64,000 nucleotides of DNA from Chengkuizengella marina (GCF_009910845.1 NZ_SIJB01000025.1:1-64000), one strand, 5' to 3'; shown: positions 8,237 to 19,377, numbered from the stretch's first letter. Numbers and translations are program-made. The notes: generated by a model not told the origin, from the sequence alone.

Positions 8237-9355
8237 TCAGTCACCTAAAATAGCTTTTTTCATTCTTTCAAAAATAGATTGGTGTTTTTCATGAGTATGC
8301 TCTCCATTTAACTCTGAAAAATCACGTAGTAGTTTCTTTTGATCCTCGGATAATTTCGAAGGGGTAACAACAACAACTTTAACATGTTGATCACCTTGCC
8401 CATAACCTCTAACACGCTGAACACCTTTTCCTTTTAAACGAAAATAAGTGCCTGTCTGTGTTCCTGAAGGGATTTTCAATTTCACTTTTTCAGTTAGTGT
8501 AGGAATTTCAATTTCATCGCCTAGAGCTGCTTGTGCAAATGTAAGGGGTACTTCACAATATATATCATCCCCTTCTCTTTCAAAAAACTCATGAGATTTA
8601 ACACGTAAAACGATGTATAAATCACCTGAAGGTCCACCTTTTTTTCCTGCTTCACCTTCACCTGAAATTCTAATTTGTGATCCTTCATCTACTCCGGCAG
8701 GAATTTTCACATTGATTTTTCTTTGATTTTTCACTTGTCCTGAACCATGGCATTTACCACATTTATCTTTAATGATTGTACCCTGACCGTTACATGTAGT
8801 ACATACTCTACGATTCACGATACGTCCAAATGCAGTGTTCTGAACAACTTCCTGTTGACCTGAACCTTTACATGTAGAACAAGTTTCCTTTTTAGTACCT
8901 GGTTTAGCCCCAGAACCTGAACAACGATCACATGTCTCTGTACGAGGAATTTTAATTTCCGTTTCCTTTCCGAAAACCGCTTCTTTAAATTCAATCGTCA
9001 TCGTATATTGTAAATCAGCGCCTCTTTGTGGTGCATTTGGGTTACGTCTCTGGCCGCCTCCACCACCAAAAAACATGTCGAAGATATCACCGAATCCACC
9101 GAAGTCTGCACCGCCTGCTCCGCCCATTCCTTGGCTGGGATCAACATGACCAAACTGATCATAGGTCGCTCTTTTTTGATCATCACTTAAAACATCATAT
9201 GCCTCTTTTACTTCTTTAAATTTCTCTTCAGCATCAGAAGATTTATTAACATCCGGATGATATTGACGAGCTAACTTGCGATAAGCTTTTTTAATTTCAT
9301 CGCTTGAAACATCTTTGCCTAGACCGAGAACATCATAATAATCTCGTTTACTCAT
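8237..9355 (-). CDS. dnaJ: Chaperone DnaJ (Hsp40)
   Basis: Co-chaperone that delivers unfolded substrates to DnaK and stimulates its ATPase. The 372-residue protein has an N-terminal J domain with the HPD motif (YHPDVN), a glycine-rich linker with [15 protein letters not shown], four CxxCxGxG zinc modules ([32 protein letters not shown]) and the C-terminal substrate-binding barrels. The start [11 protein letters not shown] has GGAGTG ahead; the 32-codon upstream extension is rejected. Last gene of the hrcA operon, 146 bases behind dnaK, with a stem-loop between them. Confidence 0.98.
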   Translation of the reverse strand: MSKRDYYDVLGLGKDVSSDEIKKAYRKLARQYHPDVNKSSDAEEKFKEVKEAYDVLSDDQKRATYDQFGHVDPSQGMGGAGGADFGGFGDIFDMFFGGGGGQRRNPNAPQRGADLQYTMTIEFKEAVFGKETEIKIPRTETCDRCSGSGAKPGTKKETCSTCKGSGQQEVVQNTAFGRIVNRRVCTTCNGQGTIIKDKCGKCHGSGQVKNQRKINVKIPAGVDEGSQIRISGEGEAGKKGGPSGDLYIVLRVKSHEFFEREGDDIYCEVPLTFAQAALGDEIEIPTLTEKVKLKIPSGTQTGTYFRLKGKGVQRVRGYGQGDQHVKVVVVTPSKLSEDQKKLLRDFSELNGEHTHEKHQSIFERMKKAILGD

Positions 9356-9439
9356 CACTTCACTCCATTCTATTTCAATTAAAAACATTTCGATCTTTAA
9401 ATAAAAGTTCAAAAAATTCAGTTGTATATACAAGTTTAT

Positions 9440-9471
9440 AGTCAAAGCCAAGACATAGCTTGACTTTGACT
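9440..9471 (-). other. Stem-loop between dnaK and dnaJ
   Basis: AGTCAAAG (9440-9447) pairs with CTTTGACT (9464-9471), extended by CAAG/CTTG after one mismatch. There is no T-run on the minus strand, so it is more likely a stability or processing element than a terminator. It may set the lower dnaJ level relative to dnaK. Confidence 0.5.
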
Positions 9472-9501
9472 ATTCTTTAAATCATTTTATTTTATTTATG
9501 A

Positions 9502-11367
9502 TTATTTGTTGTTGTTTTCCTTTTCATCTACAACTTCGTAATCTGCATCTACTACATTATCTCTATCAGAGGCTGGGTCTGGTCCTTCTGGCCCTTGTGC
9601 CCCTTCTGCTCCTTGTGCTGCTTGTGCTTCTTGAGCTGCTTGTTCATATAATTTTACTGACAATTGTTGTACAATTTCAGTAAGTTCTTCAGAGGCTTTT
9701 TTAATCTCATCCGTATCATCACCTTCTAAAGCCTTCTTCACTTTATCCTTAGCTTCATTCGCTTTATCAATTTCTGCTTGATCTACTTTATCTCCAAGAT
9801 CTTTTAATGTTTTTTCAGCAGTATAAACTAACTGATCTGCCTCATTTCTTGCTTCTACAGCTGCTTTACGCTTCTCATCTTCTTCTTTAAACTTCTCAGC
9901 ATCCTGAGTCATTTGTTCAATTTCATCATCAGATAAACCGCTGGATGATGTGATAGTGATTTTTTGACTCTTACCAGTACCTTTATCTAAAGCTGATACA
10001 TTCACGATACCATTTGCATCGATATCAAATGTAACTTCAATTTGAGGAACTCCACGTGGTGCTGGAGGAATATCTCCTAACATAAAACGTCCTAATGTTT
10101 TATTATCTGCTGCCATTGCACGTTCCCCTTGAAGAACATGAATTTCAACACTTGTCTGGTTATCTGCATAAGTTGAATATACTTGTGATTTACTTGTTGG
10201 GATTGTAGTATTGCGGTCAATCATCTTTGTAAATACACCACCTGCAGTTTCAATACCCAATGTAAGAGGTGTAACATCTAATAATACAACGTCCTGAACA
10301 TCACCTGTAAGTACACCAGCTTGAACTGCAGCTCCAAGTGCTACTACTTCATCTGGATTTACACCTTTATGAGGCTCTTTACCCGTTAGTTTTTTAACAG
10401 CTTCTTGTACTGCTGGAATTCTAGTAGAACCACCAACTAGTACAATTTTATCTATTTCACTAGCACTTAAACCAGAATCACTGATTGCTTGTCTAGTAGG
10501 TGCTAACGTTTTTTCAATTAAATCTGTTGATAATTCTTCAAATTTCGCTCTAGTTAAGTTCACTTCTAAATGCTGAGGAACTCCATCTACTACAGTAATA
10601 AACGGTAATGAAATGGTAGTAGTCACTATTCCAGAAAGTTCTTTTTTCGCTTTTTCAGCAGCATCTTTTAAACGTTGAACAGCCGCTTTATCTTTACTTA
10701 AATCAATTCCTTGTTCTTTTTTGAACTCGGATACTAGGTGATCTATAATCACTTGGTCGAAATCATCTCCACCTAAACGGTTATTCCCACTCGTAGCTTT
10801 TACTTCAAAAAATCCATCACCTAATTCAAGAATAGATACATCAAACGTACCTCCACCTAAATCATATACTAAAATCGTTTGGTCTTCGTCTTTTTCCAAA
10901 CCATATGCTAAAGCTGCCGCTGTAGGTTCATTTACAATTCTAAGTACCTCAAGTCCAGCAATTTTACCAGCATCTTTAGTTGCTTGACGCTGACTATCAT
11001 TAAAATAAGCTGGTACAGTAATAACTGCTTGTGTAACAGATGATCCTAAATATGCTTCAGCATCTGACTTTAATTTCTGTAATATAATTGCAGATAATTC
11101 TTGTGGGCTATACTCTTTACCTTCGATTGTAGTTTTATAATCAGTTCCCATATGACGTTTGATTGAAATAACCGTTCCATCTGGGTTTGTGATCGCTTGA
11201 CGCTTAGCAGTTTCACCAACGATTCTTTCGCCATCTTTTTTAAATCCAATAACGGACGGTGTAGTTCTATTACCCTCTGGATTAGGAATAACGACCGCTT
11301 CTCCACCTTCCATAACCGCAACACATGAATTTGTAGTTCCTAAATCAATACCTATTACTTTACTCAT
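9502..11367 (-). CDS. dnaK: Chaperone DnaK (Hsp70)
   Basis: ATP-driven chaperone. The 621-residue protein shows the actin-like ATPase signatures [31 protein letters not shown] and [13 protein letters not shown], the hydrophobic interdomain linker ([16 protein letters not shown]) and the substrate-binding domain; the C-terminal tail is rich in A/Q/G and acidic residues ending in [11 protein letters not shown]. Gram-positive form, lacking the extra nucleotide-domain loop of proteobacterial DnaK. GGAGGG lies 10 bases ahead of ATG. Controlled by CIRCE as part of hrcA-grpE-dnaK-dnaJ. Confidence 0.99.
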   Translation of the reverse strand: MSKVIGIDLGTTNSCVAVMEGGEAVVIPNPEGNRTTPSVIGFKKDGERIVGETAKRQAITNPDGTVISIKRHMGTDYKTTIEGKEYSPQELSAIILQKLKSDAEAYLGSSVTQAVITVPAYFNDSQRQATKDAGKIAGLEVLRIVNEPTAAALAYGLEKDEDQTILVYDLGGGTFDVSILELGDGFFEVKATSGNNRLGGDDFDQVIIDHLVSEFKKEQGIDLSKDKAAVQRLKDAAEKAKKELSGIVTTTISLPFITVVDGVPQHLEVNLTRAKFEELSTDLIEKTLAPTRQAISDSGLSASEIDKIVLVGGSTRIPAVQEAVKKLTGKEPHKGVNPDEVVALGAAVQAGVLTGDVQDVVLLDVTPLTLGIETAGGVFTKMIDRNTTIPTSKSQVYSTYADNQTSVEIHVLQGERAMAADNKTLGRFMLGDIPPAPRGVPQIEVTFDIDANGIVNVSALDKGTGKSQKITITSSSGLSDDEIEQMTQDAEKFKEEDEKRKAAVEARNEADQLVYTAEKTLKDLGDKVDQAEIDKANEAKDKVKKALEGDDTDEIKKASEELTEIVQQLSVKLYEQAAQEAQAAQGAEGAQGPEGPDPASDRDNVVDADYEVVDEKENNNK

Positions 11368-11430
11368 CTATGAGTAACCCTCCTTATAATAATCCTACTT
11401 TTATTTTAATTAAACATGTTGATTTGTAGA

Positions 11431-12021
11431 TTAACTACTTACTTTAACCATCGCAGGCCTGAGTACCTTGTCTTTTAGAATGTAACCTTTTTGAACTTCT
11501 TCCACTACGATACCTTCCTCATATTCTTCAGATTCAACCTGCATGATGGCTTGATGGTATTCTGGATTAAATGGTTGACCTATTGATTCAATAGGTTTTA
11601 ACTCTTCACTATCAAATGTTTGTTTCATTTGATCAAAAACCATTTCAATTCCTTTCATTAAAGAATCGAAATCTTTCGTTTCAGCACTTGATGAAATGGC
11701 TCTTTCAAAATTATCTATAACAGGAAGCAGCTGCTCTATGAGTCCCTTTGAAGCATATTTTAGAGCTTCTTCCTTTTCCATTCTAGTTCTGCGACGGAAG
11801 TTATCAAAATCTGCCTGAGTTCTAAGTAATTTCTGTTGACTTTCATCAGCATTTTTTTTCAGCTCATCAATATCTTTTATATCCATAAGTATTTTTTCTT
11901 CTACGTTTTGCTCTTCTTCGTCACTTAGATTTTCATCAGCCATATTTTCTAATTCTTCATTCTCTTGATCGTTAAGTGTTTGTTCATCTTCATTCGTTTT
12001 TGCTTGATCTGTTTGACTCAT
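11431..12021 (-). CDS. grpE: Nucleotide exchange factor GrpE
   Basis: Releases ADP from DnaK. The 196-residue protein has a low-complexity acidic N-terminus (about residues 1-50), a long coiled coil around residues 50-110 with the signature ADFDNFRRRTRMEKEEA, and a C-terminal beta domain ending in KGYILKDKVLRPAMVKVS. It lies between hrcA and dnaK with short gaps on both sides. Confidence 0.98.
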   Translation of the reverse strand: MSQTDQAKTNEDEQTLNDQENEELENMADENLSDEEEQNVEEKILMDIKDIDELKKNADESQQKLLRTQADFDNFRRRTRMEKEEALKYASKGLIEQLLPVIDNFERAISSSAETKDFDSLMKGIEMVFDQMKQTFDSEELKPIESIGQPFNPEYHQAIMQVESEEYEEGIVVEEVQKGYILKDKVLRPAMVKVSS

Positions 12022-12088
12022 ACATTCACCTCCTTAGTGAAATAAAAATATTTTCCAATATATTATTTATTTTCTATCTACTTCAATC

Positions 12089-13105
12089 TTATCTATAATA
12101 AAATTTAACTAAGTCATCTGTTAAATGATTTAATAAGTTTATAACTCTTTCGTATTCCATACGTGTTGGTCCTAGGATACCTATTGTTCCAATTGAATCA
12201 CCTTCAATTTTATAAGTAGCTGTAATCAAACTACAATTTTGAATTTGTTTCACATCATTTTCTGGGCCTATCGTTACCTGAATCCCTTTGGGTACATTAG
12301 AAAATAGTTCGACCCATGTTTCCGTTTCATTGATTAAGTCTAAGATATTTTTTACGGTTGACACATCATTAAATTCAGGTTGGGTTAACATATTGGTAGT
12401 ACCACTCATGTAAATGCGCTCTTGTTTGTTTGTTTCAAATACTTCATCTAACATGTGCATCAACTCATGGTGTTGGTTTACATATTTTTTTAATTCATTA
12501 CCAAGCTCATTGAAAAGTTTTGATTTTAATGAAATGAGAGGTTCCCCACGTAATTTACTGTTTAAAACATTAATGCACTTTTCAATTTCGTCAATGGAAA
12601 TTCCTTTTGGAATTTCAACTTTCTTATTTTCAACTTCACCTGTATCTGTAACAATAATGACTACACCTGTATTATCATTAATGGAAACGAATTGAAGATG
12701 TTTTAAAGTTGTATTAAATAGTTCAGGTCCAAGCGCAATGGAAGTATATTGAGTCATGTCTGATAAAATCGCAGCTACCTCTTGCAAAATTGCTTCCGTT
12801 TTATTCAGTCTTTTATTAAAATAATTTTTTATAGATACTATCTCTTCATTTTTTGACTTCGATAAACTAATAAGATGATCAACAAAATACCTGTAACCTT
12901 TATGAGAGGGAATACGACCAGCCGAGGTATGAGGTTGTTCTAAAAAACCCATTTCCTCTAAGTCAGACATTTCATTTCTTATCGTAGCAGGACTGAACCC
13001 AACATCACTGCGTTTGGATATACTTCTTGAGCCAATCGGCTCCGCAGAATGGATATAATCATTCACAATCGCGCTTAAGATCATTTTCTGACGTTCTGTT
13101 AGCAT
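12089..13105 (-). CDS. hrcA: Heat-inducible transcription repressor HrcA
   Basis: Represses the dnaK (and usually groE) operon by binding CIRCE. The 338-residue protein begins with the winged-helix DNA-binding domain (MLTERQKMILSAIVNDYI; SKRSDVGFSPATIRNEM; SAGRIPSHKGYRYFVD) followed by the GAF-like and inserted dimerisation domains. First gene of its own operon, directly downstream of a perfect CIRCE operator, so it is autoregulated. Confidence 0.98.
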   Translation of the reverse strand: MLTERQKMILSAIVNDYIHSAEPIGSRSISKRSDVGFSPATIRNEMSDLEEMGFLEQPHTSAGRIPSHKGYRYFVDHLISLSKSKNEEIVSIKNYFNKRLNKTEAILQEVAAILSDMTQYTSIALGPELFNTTLKHLQFVSINDNTGVVIIVTDTGEVENKKVEIPKGISIDEIEKCINVLNSKLRGEPLISLKSKLFNELGNELKKYVNQHHELMHMLDEVFETNKQERIYMSGTTNMLTQPEFNDVSTVKNILDLINETETWVELFSNVPKGIQVTIGPENDVKQIQNCSLITATYKIEGDSIGTIGILGPTRMEYERVINLLNHLTDDLVKFYYR

Positions 13106-13151
13106 AACTTTCCCTCCTTATTGTTACTGAAAAAAAACTGTTCCCATATCG

Positions 13152-13178
13152 TTAGCACTCATTCAAGTCGAGTGCTAA
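13152..13178 (-). promoter_or_regulatory. CIRCE operator
   Basis: TTAGCACTC - 9 bases - GAGTGCTAA, a perfect match to the CIRCE consensus inverted repeat bound by HrcA. It starts a few bases downstream of the predicted transcription start and ends 47 bases ahead of the hrcA start codon. Confidence 0.97.
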
Positions 13179-13189
13179 TCACTAATAAC

Positions 13190-13219
13190 AAAATACCAAA
13201 TCAAATCATGTGTTGTCAA
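13190..13219 (-). promoter_or_regulatory. Sigma-A-type promoter of the hrcA operon
   Basis: On the minus strand TTGACA (13219-13214) is followed after 18 bases by TATTTT (13195-13190), immediately upstream of CIRCE. The -35 box overlaps the last codons of the upstream acetyltransferase gene. Confidence 0.7.
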
Positions 13220-13697
13220 GTAAATCCAATCTTTTTAACACAGCAATTTCATCACAACAGTTTTGTTTTTTACAATAAATACAGTCTTTCCATACCTTCT
13301 CTGGAAAAATTTCCTTTGCTACCTCTTCAAATCCATTTTTAATAAAAAAATCAACTTCATATGTTAAAGCCATCAACTTGGGAATTTTTCTAGATTTAGC
13401 TTCATGTATGATAAATTCAAGCAATTGTTTACCTATTCCTTTTCCTTTATGAATCGGTAAAACCCCAAATGAACGAACTTCCACAAGGTCATCCCCTAGT
13501 TTACAAAGAGATCCACACGCAATCACTTTTCCATCTAGTTCAACTACAGAAAAATCACCTATTTGATGTGACAATATATTCTTTGATCTAGGTAGCATAA
13601 TTCCATCATTGGCATAGTAATCAATAATCTCAAACATATCATTTATATCTGTTTGTTTAGCTAATCTAATGTTTGTTTCCAACTTCTTCCCCACCAT
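13206..13697 (-). CDS. ArgA-type N-acetyltransferase
   Basis: A 163-residue GNAT enzyme that resembles the acetyltransferase part of N-acetylglutamate synthase: acetyl-CoA loop in LPIHKGKGIGKQLLEF, and the typical tail YEVDFFIKNGFEEV..EIFPEKVWKDCIYC..(Q)NCCDEIAV. The cysteine cluster (C-x2-C...CC) near the C-terminus is a known feature of this group. It may supply N-acetylglutamate for arginine synthesis, but no other arg gene is nearby. It lies between hemW and hrcA, and its 3' end contains the hrcA -35 box. Confidence 0.8.
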   Translation of the reverse strand: MVGKKLETNIRLAKQTDINDMFEIIDYYANDGIMLPRSKNILSHQIGDFSVVELDGKVIACGSLCKLGDDLVEVRSFGVLPIHKGKGIGKQLLEFIIHEAKSRKIPKLMALTYEVDFFIKNGFEEVAKEIFPEKVWKDCIYCKKQNCCDEIAVLKRLDLLDNT

Positions 13698-13726
13698 TAT
13701 AAATTATGAACATAAAAAAGGTAAAA

Positions 13727-14890
13727 CTATAGTGAAGAAATAAACTCAGCAAACACTTCATTCCCGAGCAATATTCCTTTTTTAGTTAATTTAAATCCAC
13801 TTTCAGTTGACTCTAACAACTGATGATTGATCAATTTATTTAATTGTTTGTTAAATATTTGATCCATAGACTGTGAAAATTGTTGAGAGAAATCTTCTTT
13901 GTTTACACCTTCCATCAAACGTAATCCAACCATCATAAAATCTTCCATAGCTTCTTTTTGACTAACTCGATGTTCTTCACTAATAGGGAGACCTTGATTA
14001 ACGGCATGCAAATAATCTTGTACTCCTTTTACGTTGATATACCTTGTACCTTGTAAATAACTATGTGCTCCTGCTCCTATACCGTAATAGCTTTGATTGT
14101 TCCAATACATCTTATTATGTTTGCTTTCCAAACCAGCTCTTGCAAAATTACTAATTTCATACTGTTGATATCCAGCTTCATCTAACCGGTTCATAATAAG
14201 TAAAAACATATTTAATTCCTCCTCTTCAGCAGGAAGAGGTAATTTATCTTTCTGATATAAGGAATGGAAAACTGTGTTTTCTTCCACTTTTAAACTGTAA
14301 ATAGAGTAATGCTGTAAATCTAATGACAAGGCTTGTTTTAAGCTCTCCTCCATGTTTTCCAACGTTTGATTTGGAAGACCAAACATTAAATCAATGGATA
14401 AATTATCAAAACCTATTTTTTTAGCATTTCTTATACTTTCATATACTTCAGAATTATCATGGATTCTGCCTATATCCTTTAATATATCATTTTGAAATGA
14501 CTGAACTCCAAAACTTATGCGATTTACTCCACCAGCTTTCATTACCATCAATTTATCTACATCCGTAGTACCTGGATTTGCTTCCATTGTAAATTCAAGC
14601 TGTTCATGTTGATTTGGAAAATAACGATTCACTAATTGTAAGAAAGCTTTCATTTGTTGAGGTTCTAATATGGTTGGTGTCCCACCCCCTACAAAAATCG
14701 TTTCAATTTGTTCTGGTGGAAACTTCTCAACAGTTGCTTGTAGTTCTTTTTCCAATGCTTCCAAATATTCATCAATAGGTGGTACTGGAAGAGCATACGT
14801 ATTAAAATCGCAGTAATAACATTTATGTTTACAAAAGGGGATATGAATATATACAGCTTTTGCAGCAGATGAATTAAAAGTAGTAGTCAT
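13727..14890 (-). CDS. hemW: Radical SAM heme chaperone HemW
   Basis: Formerly annotated as oxygen-independent coproporphyrinogen oxidase-like (HemN-like); HemW proteins bind heme and insert it into respiratory enzymes. About 387 residues with the radical-SAM cluster CKHKCYYCDF near residue 21, GGGTPT and the HemN C-terminal domain. It lacks the extra N-terminal region of true HemN, and the cluster is CxxxCxxC without the trailing cysteine. Start at MTTTFNSS is favoured by AAGGATG just ahead; the frame is open 23 codons further upstream. Confidence 0.93.
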   Translation of the reverse strand: MTTTFNSSAAKAVYIHIPFCKHKCYYCDFNTYALPVPPIDEYLEALEKELQATVEKFPPEQIETIFVGGGTPTILEPQQMKAFLQLVNRYFPNQHEQLEFTMEANPGTTDVDKLMVMKAGGVNRISFGVQSFQNDILKDIGRIHDNSEVYESIRNAKKIGFDNLSIDLMFGLPNQTLENMEESLKQALSLDLQHYSIYSLKVEENTVFHSLYQKDKLPLPAEEEELNMFLLIMNRLDEAGYQQYEISNFARAGLESKHNKMYWNNQSYYGIGAGAHSYLQGTRYINVKGVQDYLHAVNQGLPISEEHRVSQKEAMEDFMMVGLRLMEGVNKEDFSQQFSQSMDQIFNKQLNKLINHQLLESTESGFKLTKKGILLGNEVFAEFISSL

Positions 14891-14989
14891 GATCAACATC
14901 CTTTTGGTTTTTCCAACTAATATTAGTATTTTACTCTTCTGAGTGACTTTCACACACATTTTAAGTGGAGCGAATAAAAGTATACACGG

Positions 14990-15802
14990 CTAAAACAATA
15001 ACACAACGGTTCCAACGATTAAACAATACACTGTAAATATAATTAAATTTCCTCTCTGCATAATACCCATAAACCATTTCAAGGAAAAATAAGAAGCAAT
15101 TAATGCACCTAAAAAAGCAAGAGTATAGGGAATGATTCTTGTCTCGATATTAGGTTCGTTGATCATATCAGTTATTCCAAAAACCATAACTCCAACACTG
15201 ATAGGGATATATAAAAAGAATGAAAAACGCATCGCTGTGTCTTGCTTCCATCCCCTTGCAAGTGCTGCAACAATAGTTGCCCCAGATCGACTAATCCCTG
15301 GTATTAATGCTATAGCCTGTGCCAAACCAACAATGACCGCATCTAATAATGTTATATTTTGATCATTTTTTTTACCCCTTAAATTTCTGATAAACCACAA
15401 AGCGATGCCCGTTATGATTAAAGCCACACCAATCATTCTCACATCATTTTCATTGAATAATTCTGAAATGTAGTCTTCCAAAGTGATTCCTAATATGGCC
15501 GCGGGAATGGTAGCAATCAATAAATAAACAACAAACATAAAATCTTTTTTATATTTGATGTCCTTTGTTTGTATAAATTTTAAGCTATAATTTGCAATAT
15601 GAATCAAATCAGATCTATAAATAAGAAGTACTGCAAGTAAAGAAGCGAAATTCACTAATATTTCAAAACTTAATCCTTCAACTTCTATTCCAAACCAATG
15701 ACGTGCCAATAAAACATGTCCACTGGAAGAAACAGGGATAGGTTCAGTAAATCCTTGTAAAATACCTAAAAACATATATTTAACTAATTCCCAAATGTCC
15801 AT
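14990..15802 (-). CDS. uppP: Undecaprenyl-diphosphatase UppP (BacA)
   Basis: Integral membrane phosphatase that recycles undecaprenyl pyrophosphate to the lipid carrier used in wall synthesis and gives bacitracin tolerance. About 270 residues, many hydrophobic helices, with both catalytic signatures: GFTEPIPVSSSGH near residue 20 and PGISRSGAT near residue 170. The start MDIWELVKY is set by GGGAGAGG. Its place between lepA and hemW is unusual; in most Bacillales these two are adjacent. A terminator separates it from lepA. Confidence 0.95.
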   Translation of the reverse strand: MDIWELVKYMFLGILQGFTEPIPVSSSGHVLLARHWFGIEVEGLSFEILVNFASLLAVLLIYRSDLIHIANYSLKFIQTKDIKYKKDFMFVVYLLIATIPAAILGITLEDYISELFNENDVRMIGVALIITGIALWFIRNLRGKKNDQNITLLDAVIVGLAQAIALIPGISRSGATIVAALARGWKQDTAMRFSFFLYIPISVGVMVFGITDMINEPNIETRIIPYTLAFLGALIASYFSLKWFMGIMQRGNLIIFTVYCLIVGTVVLLF

Positions 15803-15850
15803 ATAGACCTCTCCCATATTATCAATGCCTAAAAATAATTCATTCCAACT

Positions 15851-15880
15851 AAAAGACCGAGAGCATTTTCTCGGCCTTTC
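15851..15880 (-). terminator. Terminator behind lepA
   Basis: On the minus strand GGCCGAGA pairs with TCTCGGTC (15855-15876, one wobble) around a 6-base loop, followed by TTTTAGTT. It lies between the lepA stop and uppP. Confidence 0.8.
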
Positions 15881-15907
15881 GTTTATTGCTTTCTCCGTCC
15901 ACGTTAA

Positions 15908-17722
15908 CTATTCATCCAACTTTAGAACTGACATAAATGCTTCCTGCGGCACTTCAACATTTCCCACTTGTTTCATTCGTTTTTTACCTTCTTTTTGTTT
16001 TTCAAGCAGTTTTCTCTTTCTTGAAATGTCACCGCCATAACATTTTGCTAATACGTTTTTACGCATCGCTTTTACCGTTTCACGTGCTATAATTTTTTGC
16101 CCTATGGCCGCTTGAATAGGCACCTCAAACATTTGACGAGGAATCAAATCCTTTAATTTACCACAAATTGCACGTCCTCTATAAAAAGCTTTATCTCTAT
16201 GGACAATAAAAGACAGGGCATCTACCTGTTCACTATTTAACAAGATATCCATTTTTACTAATTTGGATTTTTTATATTCAGAAACCTCATAATCAAATGA
16301 TGCATAACCTTTCGTACTGGATTTCAAAATATCAAAAAAGTCATAAACCACCTCAGACAGTGGTATATCATATATCACTTGTACTCGATTTGTATCCAGA
16401 TACTCCATGTTGATAAAATCACCGCGTTTATTTTGACATAAGTCCATAACAGCACCCACAAAATCATTAGGTACAATGATTGATGCTTTTACATAAGGTT
16501 CTTCAATGTAATCCACTTTTTGCGGATCTGGCATGTTTGAAGGGTTGTCAATCTCAATCATTTCTCCACTTGTTAGAGTTACTCTAAAAATAACACTTGG
16601 TGCCGTTGTGATTAATGGAATGTTAAACTCACGTTCTATACGTTCTTGAATAATCTCCATATGCAGCAAACCTAAAAATCCACAACGGAATCCAAACCCT
16701 AAAGCACTTGAGGTCTCAGGTTCATACTTTAAAGATGCATCATTCAATTCCAGCTTTTCTAAAGCTTCCCTAAGATCATTATAATCAGCTGTATCAATCG
16801 GGTACAATCCACAATATACCATAGGATTAATTTTTCTATATCCCGGCAATGCTTCAGGTGCAGGATTCATTGCATCTGTAACCGTATCCCCAACCCTTGT
16901 ATCCTTTACGTTTTTAATACCTGCTACAATAAAACCTACATCACCTACTTGTAGCTCATCTACAATAGACATGTTGGGTTTAAATGCTCCTACTTCAATA
17001 ACCTCAAACGTTTTATCTGTAGCCATCATTTTAATTTTAGTCCCTGACTTAATCGATCCATCAATGACACGAACATACACAATAACACCTTTGTATGCAT
17101 CATAATGTGAATCAAATATTAGTGCTTTCAATGGATTGTTAGCATTCCCTGATGGTGCTGGAACTTTTATTACTACCTGTTCAAGAATATCCTCAATACC
17201 AATGCCTGCCTTTGCTGAAGCTAAAACAGCATCACTCGCATCTAAACCAATTACATCTTCTACCTCCTGCTTAACCCTTTCTGGTTCAGCACTTGGCAAA
17301 TCAATTTTATTGATAACTGGTAAAATTTCTAAATTATTATCCAAAGCCAAATACACGTTGGCTAAAGTTTGAGCTTCCGTGCCCTGTGCTGCATCCACTA
17401 CTAGCAAAGCCCCTTCACAAGCCGCTAAACTACGAGAAACCTCATATGTAAAATCGACATGTCCTGGAGTATCAATTAAATTAAGTATATATTCTTGACC
17501 ATCCTTTGCAGTATAGTTTAATCGCACAGCTTGCAATTTTATTGTAATGCCACGTTCCCTCTCCAAGTCCATCTTGTCCAGTACTTGATCTTGCATTTCT
17601 CTTGAGGTTAACGCGCCTGTAAATTCTAAGATTCGATCTGCCAAAGTAGATTTTCCATGATCGATGTGTGCTATAATTGAAAAATTTCGAATTCGACTTT
17701 GTCTTTCATGTACGTCTGTCAT
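15908..17722 (-). CDS. lepA: Elongation factor 4 (LepA)
   Basis: Ribosome-associated GTPase that can back-translocate or remodel ribosomes and affects assembly and stress survival. The 604-residue protein has the GTPase G1 [11 protein letters not shown]3 DTPGHVDF and G4 NKID motifs, the EF-G-like domains and the LepA-specific C-terminal domain ([20 protein letters not shown]). Part of the spoIIP-yqxA-lepA group. Confidence 0.98.
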   Translation of the reverse strand: MTDVHERQSRIRNFSIIAHIDHGKSTLADRILEFTGALTSREMQDQVLDKMDLERERGITIKLQAVRLNYTAKDGQEYILNLIDTPGHVDFTYEVSRSLAACEGALLVVDAAQGTEAQTLANVYLALDNNLEILPVINKIDLPSAEPERVKQEVEDVIGLDASDAVLASAKAGIGIEDILEQVVIKVPAPSGNANNPLKALIFDSHYDAYKGVIVYVRVIDGSIKSGTKIKMMATDKTFEVIEVGAFKPNMSIVDELQVGDVGFIVAGIKNVKDTRVGDTVTDAMNPAPEALPGYRKINPMVYCGLYPIDTADYNDLREALEKLELNDASLKYEPETSSALGFGFRCGFLGLLHMEIIQERIEREFNIPLITTAPSVIFRVTLTSGEMIEIDNPSNMPDPQKVDYIEEPYVKASIIVPNDFVGAVMDLCQNKRGDFINMEYLDTNRVQVIYDIPLSEVVYDFFDILKSSTKGYASFDYEVSEYKKSKLVKMDILLNSEQVDALSFIVHRDKAFYRGRAICGKLKDLIPRQMFEVPIQAAIGQKIIARETVKAMRKNVLAKCYGGDISRKRKLLEKQKEGKKRMKQVGNVEVPQEAFMSVLKLDE

Positions 17723-17810
17723 GCTAAACCCCCATAAATTACTTGCAAATATACATACCCTTTATTATACCACAAGTGTATGTAAAGTGAACATTGATTA
17801 CAATAGGAGG

Positions 17811-18143
17811 TTAGGAAAACAACGCATGGAAAACTGAAACTATGATTTCAACACCTTTATGAGCAGTGGATTGAAGAGCGTTTCCAATCTTAGCACTTAA
17901 CCCAATTGAGTCTTCAGTAGTAGTGGCAAAACTTAATTTTGGAGATTCTTCTTTTATAGTAGAAATCCCATCATCTGATTTTTGATTTTCTGGTTCAATT
18001 TCACTAGTGGAAACCTCTTTTGCAACATTCTCCATTGGACCATGAATTTCTTCAATACCTTGCTTTGCAAGTTCAACACCAAAAAAAACACAAAAACTTA
18101 CAACAAAAAATAATATCAATAATTGAATACTAAATCGAGCCAT
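17811..18143 (-). CDS. yqxA: YqxA-like protein (DUF3679)
   Basis: A 110-residue protein with one N-terminal transmembrane segment (LLILFFVVSFCVFFGVEL) followed by the short conserved 'KQGIEEIHG' motif and a variable acidic linker. Position (directly behind spoIIP and ahead of lepA) and the motif match Bacillus YqxA, whose function is unknown. It is 7 bases from the spoIIP stop and so most likely part of the sporulation-induced transcript. Confidence 0.8.
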   Translation of the reverse strand: MARFSIQLLILFFVVSFCVFFGVELAKQGIEEIHGPMENVAKEVSTSEIEPENQKSDDGISTIKEESPKLSFATTTEDSIGLSAKIGNALQSTAHKGVEIIVSVFHALFS

Positions 18144-18150
18144 AAAATCA

Positions 18151-19377
18151 CTACCTCCCCACTCCAGTATCTACCTTCTCAGCTTCCCAAACGATATCTG
18201 ATAAGACTTTTGCTAGAAGATCGATTGTACGATTAGATTCTTCAATTGTATTTTCAACGCCTCCTACTTCAATAACAATACTATTTGGAGAAAATGACTG
18301 ATTGTATTCACCGTTCCCATAAATACTTGACTTTGACCAGATACCGCGGGATATGCCAGGGTGTGTTTTTTCCATAGCCTCATCGATCTTAATAGCAAAT
18401 GCTTCATTTTCTCTCCAATTTGGGTTGTTTGCTCCTATAATGAAAAAGAATTGTGCATAACTCTTACCATCAATCGTTATCGTTGTATTTTCTCTTGAGG
18501 CACTATCACGATGAATGTCAATGAAATAACTTAGCGTTGGATTTACAGAAAAAGCTTCCTCTACTGTTTTTAAAGAATACTTGTATGAGAAATTATAATT
18601 ATAATCTTCCACAGTTGTCTGAAAATCTCTATCTGAACTAATAGCAGTAACTCCTAAATTTTTTAATGATTTTTCTAACCTTTTACCTAAGGATGTAATA
18701 TTAGTTTTCCCATCATATACTTGACCTGATTCTGGTATCCAAGATTCCCTATTGTGGGAATGATATATAAAAACAAGTGGATCACCATCGGCTGCAACAT
18801 TAATTGCTCCATCTTGATTAGATCCAGATCCATCCTCATTTTCTATGTTTAACTTGTCTTCACCTGAACCTGATTGAGTCTGTTCATTAGAATCAACTCC
18901 TGGATGAGTTTCTATAATTGGATCTAATTGTTGCTGGTTGTCGTTATTATCTGCTTCCAAATCAAATTGAGTAGGGGGTAAATCAAGAGGTTCATTTATA
19001 TCATCAATATTAGATCCTCCTCGAAGTAAAACTACCTTTTCAAAAGTAAGACCTGGAACCTCACTTGCAAGTAAACTTTTTGGATCGTTTGGATTAATGC
19101 TAGTTACATATCTAAACAAAAAATTGAGAACATTTTTTTGAGAAAATGTAGAGCTATTTAATCCACTTTTCATTTGTGGTATTTCAACTGCCATCATATC
19201 CACAAAAAATTGACTTGATACTGAAGTACCTAACCCCTGCATTGAAACAATTGGAGATGTTACCATTTTTGATTGAGTATAACTCCCAATAGATAGCATC
19301 AAAAACATAGTAAGTGTTCCTAAAGATAATGTAATAAAAACTCTTAACATCATTCCAAAAATAGTAGATTGGTTCAT
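18151..19377 (-). CDS. spoIIP: Stage II sporulation protein P
   Basis: Membrane-anchored peptidoglycan amidase/endopeptidase that acts with SpoIID and SpoIIM during engulfment. The 408-residue protein has an N-terminal transmembrane anchor (about residues 12-32), an acidic low-complexity linker around residues 125-195, and the catalytic domain with zinc-ligand motifs IYHSHNRESW, DIHRDSASREN and IVIEVGGVENT. GGAGGAG lies 6 bases ahead of ATG. Followed by yqxA and lepA as in Bacillus. Confidence 0.96.
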   Translation of the reverse strand: MNQSTIFGMMLRVFITLSLGTLTMFLMLSIGSYTQSKMVTSPIVSMQGLGTSVSSQFFVDMMAVEIPQMKSGLNSSTFSQKNVLNFLFRYVTSINPNDPKSLLASEVPGLTFEKVVLLRGGSNIDDINEPLDLPPTQFDLEADNNDNQQQLDPIIETHPGVDSNEQTQSGSGEDKLNIENEDGSGSNQDGAINVAADGDPLVFIYHSHNRESWIPESGQVYDGKTNITSLGKRLEKSLKNLGVTAISSDRDFQTTVEDYNYNFSYKYSLKTVEEAFSVNPTLSYFIDIHRDSASRENTTITIDGKSYAQFFFIIGANNPNWRENEAFAIKIDEAMEKTHPGISRGIWSKSSIYGNGEYNQSFSPNSIVIEVGGVENTIEESNRTIDLLAKVLSDIVWEAEKVDTGVGR